A stretch of 64,000 nucleotides of DNA. It comes from Rachycentron canadum. Lineage: Eukaryota > Chordata > Actinopteri > Carangiformes > Rachycentridae. The translations under genes and the position numbers were made by a program. The stretch's first letter is position 1. Every line of letters starts with the position of its first letter. Positions 12,101 to 24,534 of the stretch are shown here, in pieces. The notes beneath the pieces are model-generated. The model was not told where the DNA came from, made no database searches, and worked only from the letters and a program-made list of their open reading frames with translations. Location of the stretch: contig CM076654.1 in NCBI GenBank assembly GCA_038496675.1, positions 13,540,981-13,604,980 of the forward strand. The letters run 5' to 3'.

Positions 12101-15100
12101 AGAGAGCCAAGAGGGGAAAAATACTTATATATTGTAGCAAAACTTAAAAAGTAAAGATATAAACACAACAGGATATTAAAATCTAGCAATACCACAAGAC
12201 ACACAGGAAAGAAAAAGATCCCACTCACCAGGGTTGACTTCCCTGTAACTGCCCACTCCATAGGCATCCACAATGTTCTGGAAGCCAGAGGTAAATTTGT
12301 TGGTCCGTATCAGGGTGGGGGGAGTGTCATTGGTGGGTATACGATTGACAAAAGAAGGCACTGTTGCTCCACTTTTTCTCTGAAATATCAATGTTAAATC
12401 AAAATGTTAGTAATTTCCCATTAACTCATTTCATTATTGTGTCTTGAAGCATTTGATTAAGTAAAGTATAGGAACAAAAGAACAAAAACAATAGATGCAA
12501 TGTCCCTTTGTGGTGGTATTGGCAAAATGAAAAAAAAAATCTCTGCAGGGACACTGCACTGCCTCTGTCAAGTAAACTGAATTACAAAGACCCTTGGTGA
12601 GGGTACTGAAAGGTACTTCCTAATGGAGTACTTGCTTTTATGATAACAATACCCCAATTCATGAAGCAACTGCCCCGGTTATATAAACAGAAAAAGAAAA
12701 CCTGCAGTGAGGCCATATTAAAAAAATAGAGCAAATTTGTAAAGCGCTTCCTCACCGATCCTTCTTCTAGGGCTCTGCGCAGAGTGGGAATGTCACTGAC
12801 AGGACACCACACCTCAGAAATCAGACACTTGTTAGTGACATCAAAACTACACAGGTTCAGAATATAGTAGATGGCCTTCATCTTCTTGACCTGGATGACC
12901 CAGGTGTAGACGGATTCTGCAGCCTTAATCAGGACCTGTCTCAGGTAGTCCTCTGTCCTATGAAGTACCTGGACACAGTAAGAGATTAATGGTGTGGTAC
13001 CATCATACTAAAAGATCAAGAAAGGGTTTATAAAATGTAACACTTGGAATTTCTATGATTATCTTTGAAACATTAACAGAGGGAAATATATAACATTTAC
13101 ATTTTAAACAAGAGGCAGTTTAAGTATTTTTCTGTGTGAATAAAAGACAAAGAGATAAGAAGAAAAGAGAAGCAGTCAAGAAAGAGAAATTGATGAGAAT
13201 GTATTAAAAAAAAAGAGAAATAACAGCTCAACTTTCAACTGAGGCCTCATGGTGATCATGTGCTACAGGGGGTTAGTGCATTCTATTTTTCAGTCAGTGT
13301 ATTAAAGGTAACAAAAGATTCATGGTGCCCCAGACAGAAACTCAAGTGACCCTATAACTGGCTCACAAGAGGAACAACTGGGTTAATCGTTTAATGTTGT
13401 TCCTTAATTCTTTGTCCTTTTACCCTTTCAAAAGAAAAGCCACTAGATGTAACGAGATTCCATGCTTCTTTTTGGAAAAGGTATTCCTTTATCATAAAAA
13501 CAAATACCTAGAGAGCTCCAATTTTATATTACCTAGATTGTATTTTAACAGGGAATTGGTAGCAAAGGCATTTCAAAGTAAGCCTTTAAGTAAATGCCAA
13601 GCAGAACACCTTATGTCACTAATTAAACATGTGCAAAATTAGATATTTTAGAAAATGTGAGACATACTGTGTGCAGGTCCTGAATGCGAGTCCTTAGTCC
13701 TTCCACAACATCATTCCTCTCCTCATTGCTACTGGGATAGGGATACAAGTGACAGTGGTAGCTATGGAGGGAAAATGTATTTAGTTGTTGTTCACAACTC
13801 ATTATTATTATTATTATTATTATAACCAAACAAAACACATACTTAAAGTTTAACATCAGTCATTGTTGCTTCCATTAATTGAGCAACCACAGGATTAAGA
13901 GTTTCAGAGTAATTACCAGTCGCAAATCTTCTTCACTTTTTGGCCAATTTGGTCGCCCCAGTAGGAGATCAGGAACACCACACTTTTGGTTGGCTCCCCC
14001 TGCACAAAGAAAATGTGGTTGGATTGTTCGTGTACATCATTGGTAAGAAGCAGTTTTATTTTTTTCAAATTCATTCTTGACCTTTCCTGGAAACAGCACT
14101 GATTTTTTGCATATTTTTTGCTTAATTCCAAGCCTCCTCTGTTCACACGATTCAGTAATACGTTAACACTGCTTGTGAATTTTCCAGTGAAAGTGTGTCC
14201 TGACATTCCACTAGTGATCAGTCACAGCCCCGCATGCCTGCCTTCTGGCCAAGCAGAGGAAATGGATAACTGGATTAGTGCTGTCACTCAGTGTGAATGG
14301 ATAAGATTGCAGCACTTGTTTATGAGAACAGCATGAAGGATGAGAACAGATATCAAAACAGCTTAACCTTTGTCATTGTTAATATTGTACTGGTATCTAA
14401 CAGATATATATTTGGTAACTGTTTTGCAATCTTCCTTTCCTTGTTTCCATGTGCAATGCGCTACAACTCCTGTCCTCTGCTCTGCTTCTCATTATTAACA
14501 ATTGAGATACTTAACACCATGTACCATGTTATATCAGTGCAATGTGTGTTTTTTTTCTATCATGCTAAATGACTGTGATATCAAAATATTTAAAATGTTG
14601 AAAATTCAAACTGTGTATCTGGTTACATATTGTTACAAGTTTGAATACCTACAATAATGATTACGGTATATAGATTGGTCCCATGAAAATCATGCGCAGA
14701 CACAAACCATCTGAGGACCAATCTGTCCTTGGATGAGGTCCACAGTGTGTTATCAAAGTTGATTCACAGTAAATCAAATTCAGATTAATCACCAAATACC
14801 TAGCATCTCTGCAATTTAGGAAGTGAGATACAGTATTTGTTGAAAGTGTATCTTTTCCTTCACTCTTGATATTTTAATCTTACACTGTAATGCAGGAAAG
14901 CCATAACAAAAGTAATTTAACCGCAACAAATTGTGGATAAAGTTAGCCTTAAGGAACTTACCGTGTCAGGATCGTCCAAATATTCCTCCACCTCAGCATA
15001 AGTGAGGATGGTGTAGCCTTTACAGACTCTCCAAAGCATCCGCTCGAAGGCCTCAATCTTCACCCTCTGAATAAGACCGGAAATGAAACTGCAAGAGAAC

Positions 15101-17107
15101 GAGAAGATTCACCAACAGCCTAACACACAAACCTTTACAGACAGCATGTGTTTTCACATGTTTGAACATCGTCAGTGTCACATGTATGTGAGCAATCTGG
15201 TTAACTAATCATGTTGCAGCAGTATGGTGATGACAGAGATATGTATCAGGAAATGTGCAACACATTTACTTTTTCCTCAAGATATTGCAACAAAAAACAA
15301 ACATACATATCATGTACATAACATAAACATCATATTTGTGAAAGCTGGTAAACTGTGACAGAGCTAGTGCCGACTATCAACTCTAAAATAAATCAAACTC
15401 CAAGTCCAAGCACAAACATAAACATAATGCTGATATGGCTAGCAGCCAGAAATAATTTCATTCCTCACCCCAGTTTGGCTCCTAGCCTCTGCATGCTGTT
15501 GTAGTCCATCATTGTATCTTTCTCTAGGAAGGGAAACTCCTCATACTGTACTAGTAGGGGCTCTCGCTACAAGTAAAGACAAGATGCAGAGTGTAAAGAT
15601 GAACGTAAATATCTAATCAAAAAGCAGCTTCTAATTGCCATATTGCAAAAAAAAAAACAAAAAAAAAAACAAACTTTGCTGTATAAACAAGAAGCAAGTG
15701 TGGATGTGTCCGGCATGTCACACCAACCTCAGAAGTTCTCTGTACAAAGTTGCGGGTGATGCGCAGCATGTGTGTATACTCTGTCAGCTCCAGCAGATTC
15801 TTCTGCAGCTTCTCTTTATTTCTGGTGACTTCACCCAATTCTACTTCTAGCCTCTGTAGCTGCTCCTGTGAACACACACAAATACTCAGTGATCATAGAT
15901 ATTATAGTGATATAATAAAAAGCTAACAATAAAATTTTTTGGGATGTGATCTAGCAGTTTCATACTCTATTACAAGTACTCAACTACATTCCAATAGCCC
16001 AGGAATAATGGCATCAACATATGAAATTCATAAACAATAAATGATAGTACAGAAGCAGGAAACCAACCATTATAGCCATGACATGCTTGGGTAGAGGGGC
16101 CACTGGGTTAACGTCTCCTTCTGGCAGTGAAATGTCTGCTTTCTTGATTTCTCTCAGAAGGTATCCTGTTAAAAATCAATAGTGATCTTTTCTAAAAAGG
16201 CATAAAAGTGTTTCAAAATGCCATGAGCAGCAATTGAACAGTTAAGGATTTGAGGAAAAGTCTAACAGTGTTTTATTCACTTCCCTTAATCTAATAATGA
16301 AGGGTTTGGTTAACCAAGGAGGCATTTCATTCAACTAAATTTACAACCAGCTGACATTTCTCATGACTGTAAGGTCACCAGCTCTCAATTCAATGAGAAG
16401 GCCTTCTGTGGCCTCATGTGTTCCTGCTGTGCTTCAACAGCCCCATCACAGCTTTGTTTTGATCCTGTCTGAGGCAAATGAAATTTCCTGCCCAAGCTTT
16501 GACTACAACTACAACTTAATAAAGACTCAGACAGCCTTACTGGAAAACAAACACACAGACAGACTTTCATTTATTCCCAGAGGATTATTAAGTTAAAGAG
16601 CGTATGCTTACCAAGGATCCTCTCCATCTCTTCACATTTTTTGATCTCGTTGACATGTTTTCGCTGAAACGCGTTCACACTGGGGTTGAGCTGAAACAGG
16701 TGCCAGAGACAATGAAGACTTGAATGATTAACACTCCTGTGCAGCAGCATTTTACAACAGCTATGCTCTGTGAGATAGCGACCTTTTCCTTCTGTGTGTT
16801 ACAAGAAAAGTTCCCACATCTGCTTTGACATGCATTAAAAGTCAGTGTCTGGCTCTGGATACAGTTTATCCAGACGAAACAAACAGGTCAAGTCAGACGC
16901 ACTTCGTCAAGTGTCGGTTTTAGCCAACTCAGCAGTAACTTTCAGCGTGAGACACTACTGAGTTTGGAGCCGGTTTACTTTGGGACTTACATCTCTGAAC
17001 TCCACAAGCCCCAGCTCTCCAAGTTCACTGATGCAGTCGTATGCCGACCCAGACTGAAGAAACAGCTGGGCCAGACACATCTCTTCACCCCGGAGCAGGG
17101 AGCACAT
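9172..17107 (-). CDS. atp6v0a2: V-type proton ATPase 116 kDa subunit a, isoform 2
   Basis: Membrane a-subunit of the V0 sector; it forms the proton half-channels that acidify Golgi and endosomes. Twenty exons: 17107-16991, 16690-16612, 16165-16068, 15865-15728, 15566-15469, 15088-14962, 13999-13917, 13761-13668, 12968-12756, 12379-12229, 12084-11945, 11814-11657, 11460-11370, 11279-11161, 11047-10837, 10698-10579, 10474-10355, 10233-10116, 9568-9397 and 9274-9172. They give 849 aa (human a2 is 856). The soluble N-terminal half holds a coiled-coil segment (EQLQRLEVELGEV). The membrane half includes TIITFPFLFAVMFGDLGHG and SNTASYLRLWALSLAHAQL, whose Arg (about residue 749) matches the essential proton-pathway arginine of the family. 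The start ATG has A at -3 and opens the conserved MCLAQLFLQSG segment. Isoform 2 is chosen from overall sequence resemblance and from the tctn2/dnah10 neighbours. The introns after exons 3 and 4 both use a GTTGGT donor. Confidence 0.96.
9648..10070. repeat. Two-phase minisatellite of CCAAT-bearing units in atp6v0a2 intron 18
   Basis: Tandem units, each beginning CTGGCTCC and carrying ATTGGT(C/A), fill most of the 547-bp intron between exons 18 and 19. Unit starts at 9692, 9725, 9758, 9791 and 9824 are exactly 33 bp apart and contain a T8 tract. Starts at 9850, 9876, 9902, 9928 and 9954 are 26 bp apart, where that tract becomes GATTTATTC. Degenerate units flank both sides. About a dozen ATTGG pentamers (reverse CCAAT) result. 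The open plus-strand frame across it (9451-9981) is a by-product of the repeat, not a gene. Confidence 0.93.
13800..13822. repeat. (ATT)n microsatellite in atp6v0a2 intron 7
   Basis: About seven ATT triplets in the short intron between exons 7 and 8. Confidence 0.85.
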
Positions 17108-18764
17108 TTTGACAGTTCGCTCAGATATTCCCCTGCGCAGTCGACAGGCTAATGTTAGCGAGCTAACTACTGCGGTTTCCGTAAAGTAAACGTCAACGGC
17201 GGCCAGAAAAGTCTTTCTTAATCCTTTTCATGTTTAGGTTCCGGCGATAACACGGTGTCTGACTTGCACAACGCCGACTTTAGATAGCCATCGTTTCAGC
17301 AGAGGCTGTTCCTGGTAGCTAATGAGCTAGCCGATGAGCGCCGAACTGTTTGTCAGACCAAAAAAAACAAAAAACAAACAAAAAAACCACTGGCTTCGTC
17401 AAAGTTGAAAGTGAAAACGTGGAGCCACAGATATGAAACCCTCTAACGTAGGATATCCGACGATGTGGTCTCGACTCTTCTCATAGTTTGTGAAGTTTTA
17501 GAGGACGTCTGCTCGTCACGTCCATAGTACTCCACGTCACTTCACACTGTTGAACACGACCAACTTTACAGCGGCGAGTGAGCGTTTGACCAATGGTCGG
17601 CCCCCGCTGGAGTCTGCGCACTGCGAGCAGGTGTTTGGCCCTCATCGCTGTCTGAAGGCGAAAGTGCACTGTCCAACGTCAATGCACTGTTACATTTTAA
17701 TCCATGATGATGCAAATGTTTAGCCACTCTGCTAACTCAGTACAAAGTAACACGGACGTGGAAACATGTTGCTTGCTGGTGCAGTCAAACACTGCATTGG
17801 GAGACAAATAGATTTAATCAAGTATCAGCAAATTCTGGGCCCAGATGTCCAGTTAGTGAAGAACCTGGAGTGAAAAGAGTCTGGCTTCTCCAACACGACA
17901 ATGATCAACCATCAAAATCCACTATGAAAATCATCAAGAAACACAAGTTTAGCAATGGCCCTAACAGCTACCTGACTTGAACACCACTAAATCTGTGTGT
18001 AGATCTTTAACGTGATGTGAGACAAAAATATCACAGTGTTTTCAATGATCTGCAGGAAGTGTGGGTGAAAATTCTTTGCAGGATGTCTCTTAGAAAAATG
18101 GGTTTTCAGCTGTGATATTTGCTAATGGGGAAGTTAAGTATTGATTAAGGGCCTAAACCATTCCACATTCCACAACTACAATTATCTTTTCAAGGAAAGG
18201 CAAATGAGGCAAAATAAGGAGTTAATATAAATTTGATAGTTTTTACTTCCAAAGTCTTTGGTAACAAATAGCTAGAACCACTATTGAAATATTGGATTAT
18301 CCATTCAATGCAGACAGAAGCAGTATAGAGGTCTAGAATCATTAACAGTAGCGGTTATGGTTATGGTTTTTTTTGGTGTTGTCTGCAAAATACTGATACT
18401 GTGCTTGTGGATCATCAGACCTCATGGAACATATAAAACCTGAACAAATGACTCAGAATTGAGTAATGGAAGTAATGGAATAAGAAACTAACTGGTTGGT
18501 GGAACTGAAATCCAACTAGAAGAGTGCACCACTTCACAAACCTGTTATTGAGAATGCTTTGATCACTACATTGAAGGATTGAACTTAAAATAAATAAGTA
18601 AATAAATAAGAAAAAGTATTTTTATTATTATAGTACACCAATAGTACACCAAACTATTTACATTCCAAAAAACATGTAAAAAATAATATTAAAAATATTT
18701 CAGTGTCATTTAAATACGTTATCTTGTTTAATCTCTCGCTCTGCCATTATTGCCCACTACAGTT
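17108..18764. other. atp6v0a2 upstream region / tctn2 3' flank
   Basis: No coding exon is visible. The portion next to 17108 is the likely atp6v0a2 promoter: it is relatively CpG-rich, has a CCAAT box inside GACCAATGGTC (17588-17598), and has CACGTC elements at 17515-17540, including TGACGTGG on the minus strand. The middle holds a Tc1/mariner-like relic (annotated separately). The tctn2 3' UTR enters from the right, with a minus-strand AATAAA at 18621-18626, about 140 nt past the tctn2 stop. Confidence 0.6.
17790..18165 (+). mobile_element. Decayed Tc1/mariner-like transposase relic
   Basis: Conceptual plus-strand reading gives KYQQILGPDVQLVKNLE, a stop, then after a frame change LQHDNDQPSKSTMKIIKKHK and a corrupted copy of the usual SPDLN(P/I)IE(N/H)LW stretch (CTACCTGACTTGAACACCACT). 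The order KY..IL, then QDND.PKHTSK, then PDLNPIE is that of the catalytic C-terminal half of Tc1-type transposases. Stops and at least one frameshift show it is dead. I could not find terminal inverted repeats, so the boundaries are approximate. Confidence 0.65.
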
Positions 18765-21700
18765 TTAGAGAGTGGCAGTATACCATGCCTGTCGGATTTG
18801 TCTCCATGGAGTCCCAAGAATTGAGGCAGTGATAAAGAAGAACACCAAAATCAGGCCCTTGGCCAGTGACTGAGAATATGGTTCACCTGGGGAATGTGGA
18901 GGATAATGGTAAAAACAAGTCAGTAATAGCACTGTCAGTACTCGTTGTTTTCACTTTTCAATTACATTGTTGTTATTCAAAGAAATAAAATTTTCATGGC
19001 ACAAAGACAGTTTCCAATTTACTAAATTATCTTCTAAAGGAAACAATAAATATTGCGCAGATTTCCTTGGATTAGATAAATTCCCACCTGTGTAATACTT
19101 GGTGATGGGAAAGGCAAGCTCAGGCCAACACACATCATTCCTGTTACAGTCATACTCTGTGAAGTTGATCTGAAACCTGGAGAAAAAAAAAGTCAAACAG
19201 AGTATCACGCTCTAGGTTAGAATTAGTTGTAGTGCAGCTTATTCATGCAAGTCATTTATTTGTCTCAAGTAAACAGCTCTCTTTATAAAGTCACACTTGT
19301 TGTTTAAGGACATACCTGGTTTTTGGTGGTTCTGTGTTGATAGGTAGATCTGTAAAGGTGACTGAGGAGGTAATGGGGAACAACTGAGTTTCCATTGGGT
19401 CCACACACAGAGAGACATCACCTCCTCCACAATCCATAGCCCAGGTGGAAAGGCTGTAGCTAAAAATATGGTTTTTAAATTCACAGTCACTTATAATGCT
19501 TCGTATATCTAATAGGAATTAGGACAAATAGTTGATGATAGAGAATACAATTAACACTGCATAGTAATGAACAACCTACTACACACCTGATTTGCAAAGC
19601 TCGAATATCCCTTTGAGGTATGCCTTCTACCATACCAGAGATAAAACTCCAAACATGGATATGCTGATGGGATGAAATCCCATAGCATGAACTTGTGGTG
19701 TCTTCCATAGTTGTGCTTGAATTTAGTGTCACATCTGAAATTTATATGTTGTGTGTAACATTCAGTTAGAAATAAAACAATAGGAGGTGGAATGCTGTTT
19801 AAATTGTTTTGCAATTTAAAATAAACAAGTTGATATTTTTAACAATGCATGATCTAGTTGCACACACATACATGGACTGTAGAAAAAGAAAACTTTATTT
19901 CTTTGCACTAGCTACTTACAGGTTATGTTCACCCAGTCTGCCACAGTCAGAGCATCTGGGTTTCCAATCCTTGATACATACATGGCTGTAGTTAAAGCTG
20001 CCTGTAGAGAAGTAATAGTCTCTCTAAAGGAGGGGAAAAGTTATTTTTGTTCAAATACGCAGACGTATATAGATCAACCATGACCACATGCAGGGCTACT
20101 GACCTCAAGAGATTACACTGACTCAGATTCTGTCGACTGATAGATAGCAGACATCCTGATGTTGAATTCTCCCCAAATAGAATTGGTCTCTTCTCATTAG
20201 TAGAACAGAGTCCATCACTCACTGCCAGATCAGAGAATGGTATTGTGACTTTAAGTCAAGTTGATTTAATTCAAACAAACCTAATTTTACTATTATACTA
20301 TTCATTTATCAAAAACACAACTTCATTGATTTTACCTGGTTTCCAAAGATTGATTGTCATCCTCTGTATTGAGCCTGTATTATTGTCCAAAGTGTCTGCA
20401 ATTCCACCAATAACAGGCTGTCCCACCTGGTAACCTGTCATTTATAATATCTCTGTTAGCCACTGCAGCAGGCACTTAAACTATTTTCTACAAAACAGTT
20501 CACTCCCACATCCAAGTATTCAAGTGTCAAGTATTTTATCTTGCTCTCACCTGGGTTCCCTGAGTTGCGCTCACCCATAAATTCTCCATTTAGAAACACA
20601 GCAGAATACCTTGTAGTTAGCACCACTGTTCAGGAGACAAAGAGTAAATATCAGCCTAACCTACATGAACCAAATCTCACATCTTGTATCACTCACTGAC
20701 TGGTGATGAGCCATATCATGGGCAAGTGTTATGGGCACTTACCCCCACTATTCAAAGTGACAGTCCCAACAGTACGTGTCAGTGTGATACTTGTTATGCC
20801 ATTTCCTTTCCAATAGAATTCATAATCCAACGCTAAGGTCACATTCTCACATACCAACCTCTCATCTTGAGAGAAACATGAACACATTTCAACATTAATG
20901 TTAATTGTCAGTTTAAGTTATTTTCATTTAAGTGATGTTATGTTGTAATTTCCATACCTGGAGAAGCAAAAGAATTTGTGCTTGAAATAAACTGACCCAA
21001 GTTAGTGGCCACTTCATCACTTATATCCACTTTAGCATCACCTTGAAGACATAGGAAATAAATAAACCAACAATTAATAAACACATACACCAGAATGTAT
21101 CAATACATTACTACAGTGTGTTTAGCAAGTAAAACATACCCCCTTGCCCATTTTTCACTTTAATCCTCAAATCCATTAGTGAGGTTTGTAAGGGAGATCC
21201 AGTAGGACAGGTGCGTAGCAGAGTTACACATTTAACTTTGAAATCTTTCAAAAATGCTACAGGAGCACTGTTTACACAATGCCCAAGCACCTTCTGTGGA
21301 ACACAAAGATACATAGTAGGAATTAGTTGTTACAGAGCTTTGGCAATGCATACAGTGCAAAATATAATCCTAAAAAGCTGTTTTGTACATACACACAACT
21401 AACCTGGGGAATAGTGAAGTATTGGTCATTTAATGTTAAAATAGGACTTCCTTGAACATAAACATTAACTGGCACTGGAGCTGAAAACACAGGTCTTTGG
21501 AAGGTTGGACCAGGCTTAGGCATGCTTGACAAATTAAAGAGCAAAAGATAAATAACATATCACAATACAAGCATTGATCAAACACATAATCACACAATCT
21601 GAACAATCAAACAAAAAATATAAATTCAATCATTTCTCACATTGTGTCTCCCTGGTAAAAGAGTCCAAGGTAAGGGTTGTTTTCAGGGGAAGAATGGACA

Positions 21701-22613
21701 CATAAAAAGGGAAACCAATCTGGGGAGTTTTCAGAGGACTGCTCAGAGCATTGATAATCTGGAGTAGGTGAAACCTGTCCACCAAAGGGCCCTGGGAAAC
21801 AGTGGGACACAAACAGCTTCAAATCTTCAGAGGAGCAGTCCTGACAGAATGAAAGACAGAAAAGTCATTGTTGGTTAACATAGAAAGAAATACATTTACC
21901 AAAATGTATGTTCTCTTATTAATATAATGCAATATTAAATACCTTGTCACAGCAACAGCGTATATCACATGCTCTGAATGTGAGATCACAGGGACAAGGT
22001 CCTAGTGGTTGGTGCACTTGGTTTGGAATGACTGTTTTATTATCTGAGATGGATAGGAGGTTTATTTTAATTAGAAATGTGGTACTCTCTAATTGCATTA
22101 AAACCCATTATAACCCAATATTTCATTTGAATTACCAGATCCAGCATTAGCAGGGACCAGCAGGGCATATATCTTGGCCTGGATCAGCAGTGATGCCTGA
22201 GGTGTACCGTCCACACAGGCAGACAACTGAAGGGTCTCCAGGACACACAGTGGCCGAGGACAGCAGTCTGTGTCTGTCTCATTCTCACCACACAAACGCA
22301 GGCTTTTATCCAGTCTCAGCTGAACACGAATTGCAGTCTGGGGCAACAAATGCAACAGATGAGCAGATCAGAAAAACTGCCATTCACAAAACAATATCAA
22401 CTCTATTCAAATAGTTGTGGTTTTAACTACTAACTGCCTTTTGCTCCAGTGTCATATCACCATTACCTGGAAATATCATGAAATAATATGAAAATTAGTG
22501 CTCACTGTCAGATAGGGTTCTTACTTTTGCCACTTGCTCCCTCGTGAGCAGCCACTGTGTTTCTTCAGCCACACATGATGGAGGACCAATGCTTCCTGTA
22601 AAAAAATAAATAA

Positions 22614-22652
<39 letters not shown>

Positions 22653-23284
22653 TAGATAGAGAGAGAGAGAGAGAGACAGACTGCATGATCATGTATATAA
22701 GTATTTCCAAACACCACTCATTCATTACGAATCCATCACCACCCATGTTGTGTAATAATAATCTGCTGCAAAACTGCGAGAAGAAGTCGTGGCAGAGCAT
22801 TGGCGCTTCTGTCCTACTTTTCACCTGTTGCGTTGGATGGAGATACCGTCCTCAGTCTCAGAGAGATGCCCGAGGCGTTTCCGAGCAGAAATACAGACAC
22901 CGATGGTCCAGTTGCAGTGAGAAAGGAAGGCTGGAAGACTGTTGAACACAGTGGTAACATTTCTGCTAAGTGTTAGCTACATACGTTTAATTAACAGCGG
23001 ACAATCGACGCAACCTGTGAGATTAGCAATTTTACGATTTTTGCTCTAGCTAGCATAACGTTAGCACGTTTAACACAACGTTAGCTAGAAAAGTAGCGTT
23101 CAAACCAGCTAGCAGCTAACGTAAATTAAGCTATGTTCATGTAAAACTGCATGAATCCATTTGTGCGTGTTATCGGGGACTTACCGACAATGTTTTGAGT
23201 GTGAGCCAAGGAAAAGAGAAGGAAAACACGGATGACCTGGCGTGAAATGGACGAGCAACAGAACAAATCAACCACGTTAGCCAT
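18765..23284 (-). CDS. tctn2: Tectonic-2
   Basis: Component of the tectonic/MKS complex at the ciliary transition zone, needed for membrane-protein gating and Hedgehog signalling. Eighteen exons: 23284-23185, 22938-22825, 22595-22525, 22337-22136, 22043-21943, 21840-21641, 21524-21404, 21293-21140, 21041-20958, 20865-20743, 20625-20551, 20434-20336, 20221-20104, 20023-19920, 19734-19587, 19459-19316, 19176-19088 and 18886-18765. They give 722 aa (human 697). Exon 1 encodes a hydrophobic signal-peptide segment (VIRVFLLFSLAH). The middle is Cys-rich (CPCDL..CDIRCCCD). Family-typical motifs are DWFPFLCVHSSPENNPYLG, NSAPVAFLKDFKVKCV, KRPILFGEN..SGCLL and RFQINFTEYDCNRNDVCWP. The last exon gives a single C-terminal transmembrane helix (LILVFFFITASIL). 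Exon 2 is weakly conserved in sequence, but its phase and position match the human FIPPF..VSL segment. Confidence 0.95.
22606..22676. repeat. (TAAA)n-(TA)n-(GATA)n-(GA)n compound microsatellite
   Basis: A compound simple repeat fills about a third of the short tctn2 intron between exons 2 and 3. On the gene strand it sits directly before the polypyrimidine tract and acceptor of exon 3. Confidence 0.9.
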
Positions 23285-23733
23285 TTGGTTTCCTTCACAT
23301 TATAACGTCGACATATTTGTAAACTGTCGTCGGTGTCTTGGTAACAGAGGCTTTAAACCAATCACAGCCCGGGAAAGTTCTTGTTCTGCGGAAAGACGAG
23401 AAACAAACTGACGCCTCGATGAATAACAGCGACCCCTCCGGCCTGGAGTGAAATATCTATGACCGAGCTATCAGTAGATTCCCTCAAGTATTTCAAGGTA
23501 GGTTTTTCAGTATTGTTTATCTTTTCTTTCTTTTTATGCCTTTAAGTTTTTTTTATTTACAGCAGTCGAACCAAAATACACAAATTCAAAATGGAGAACA
23601 CTAACTTCCCAGACAGCAGCCACAGTCACCTGTTGAGGGCTCCTCACAGTGTCCAGGTGCCCCTGTTAACTAGTAGGAGTTTTGGTTATGGTGAACTAAA
23701 CTCATTATATACACAACCCAGCTCATAATTATC

Positions 23734-24534
23734 AGTCTGCTACAGGTCTCTGACAGCAACAGTGCTGGATCATGTAGGTGCTTATTAAACCAGCTCTCAG
23801 GACTGGATCACACTGCACGTTCCCTGGATGAACTCAAACCTTGGAAAGACCGCCTTTATACTTTGTGCTCCAGACTCATGAAATAACCTACAATGCATGT
23901 TTAAATATTGATTCCCTGATAACAGGCTTTTAAATCTTAATGTTTATTGCAACTGTTTTTATTAGTAGTTGATTTTTCTATTTCTGATTGTTTGGTTTGT
24001 TGTCTTCCTTGTATGAGGAGCTGGTCCTGAGGAGATCTGAGAAAATAAATGGGTTGATGATGATTAAAGTTTCCCCCAGAATAGCTGTTATTTGTGTTAC
24101 TCCTCAGAGCCCTGGCTGCTGACTGTTGGTGCTCTCCAGGTATAGTGCATCCCACAAGGAAAGGATGGAGTGGGAGGGGTTGGCTGTGAGCAGGGGCCTC
24201 CTGACCTGCTGTCGACCTCACATCTTCCTCAGTTCACACGTGGATGCTGCAGAAGTAAATCTACCTAAAGTCCAAGCCAAAAACAACTCTTACTATTCTT
24301 CTGCTTTCATTACCAAATCCACAATTCCCCTTCTTTTCAGACATGTTTACTGCTGAAAGGGTTGTTTCCTCTGGTTTATGGTTTGTGTGAGGAGAAGCTG
24401 GACTGTCACTACTTTGCCTTTGAAGGTGAGAAATGTCCAGGTCAGGTTTATTCATGCATGTAAATGGTGTTATCATCTTTGTAAATATGACATGTTGTTG
24501 CAGTGTTAACTCTGTGGCTGAAGAAAGTCAAAGA
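23734..24534 (+). pseudogene. Truncated duplicate of internal exons 7-10 of the adjacent thada-family gene
   Basis: This stretch is near-identical by eye to 26382-27111 inside the neighbouring gene. It covers the end of exon 7, all of exons 8 and 9 with their introns, and the first bases of exon 10, where similarity stops mid-exon. The copy is dead. The exon-7 donor region (TTAGGTGGGTAAAT in the gene) is missing. In the exon-8 copy CAG has become TAG (GTA TAG TGC at about 24139-24147), and one extra base after GGAGTG shifts the frame. The exon-9 copy stays open. The copy carries about 80 bp (near 23818-23898) that the gene lacks, bounded by short GCA(C/T)GTT repeats, so the gene may have lost it since duplicating. 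No upstream promoter or start was copied. Confidence 0.9.

Noticed and set aside
22441..22482. Possible extra tctn2 exon between exons 3 and 4
   Set aside because: An acceptor-like CAG is present, but the required phase hits a stop codon; joining exon 3 directly to exon 4 keeps frame and matches the human protein.
24126..24356. 76-aa open frame ending in a THADA-like stretch, as a possible gene
   Set aside because: It is the frameshifted exon-8 copy in the duplicated pseudogene fragment and reads into intron sequence.
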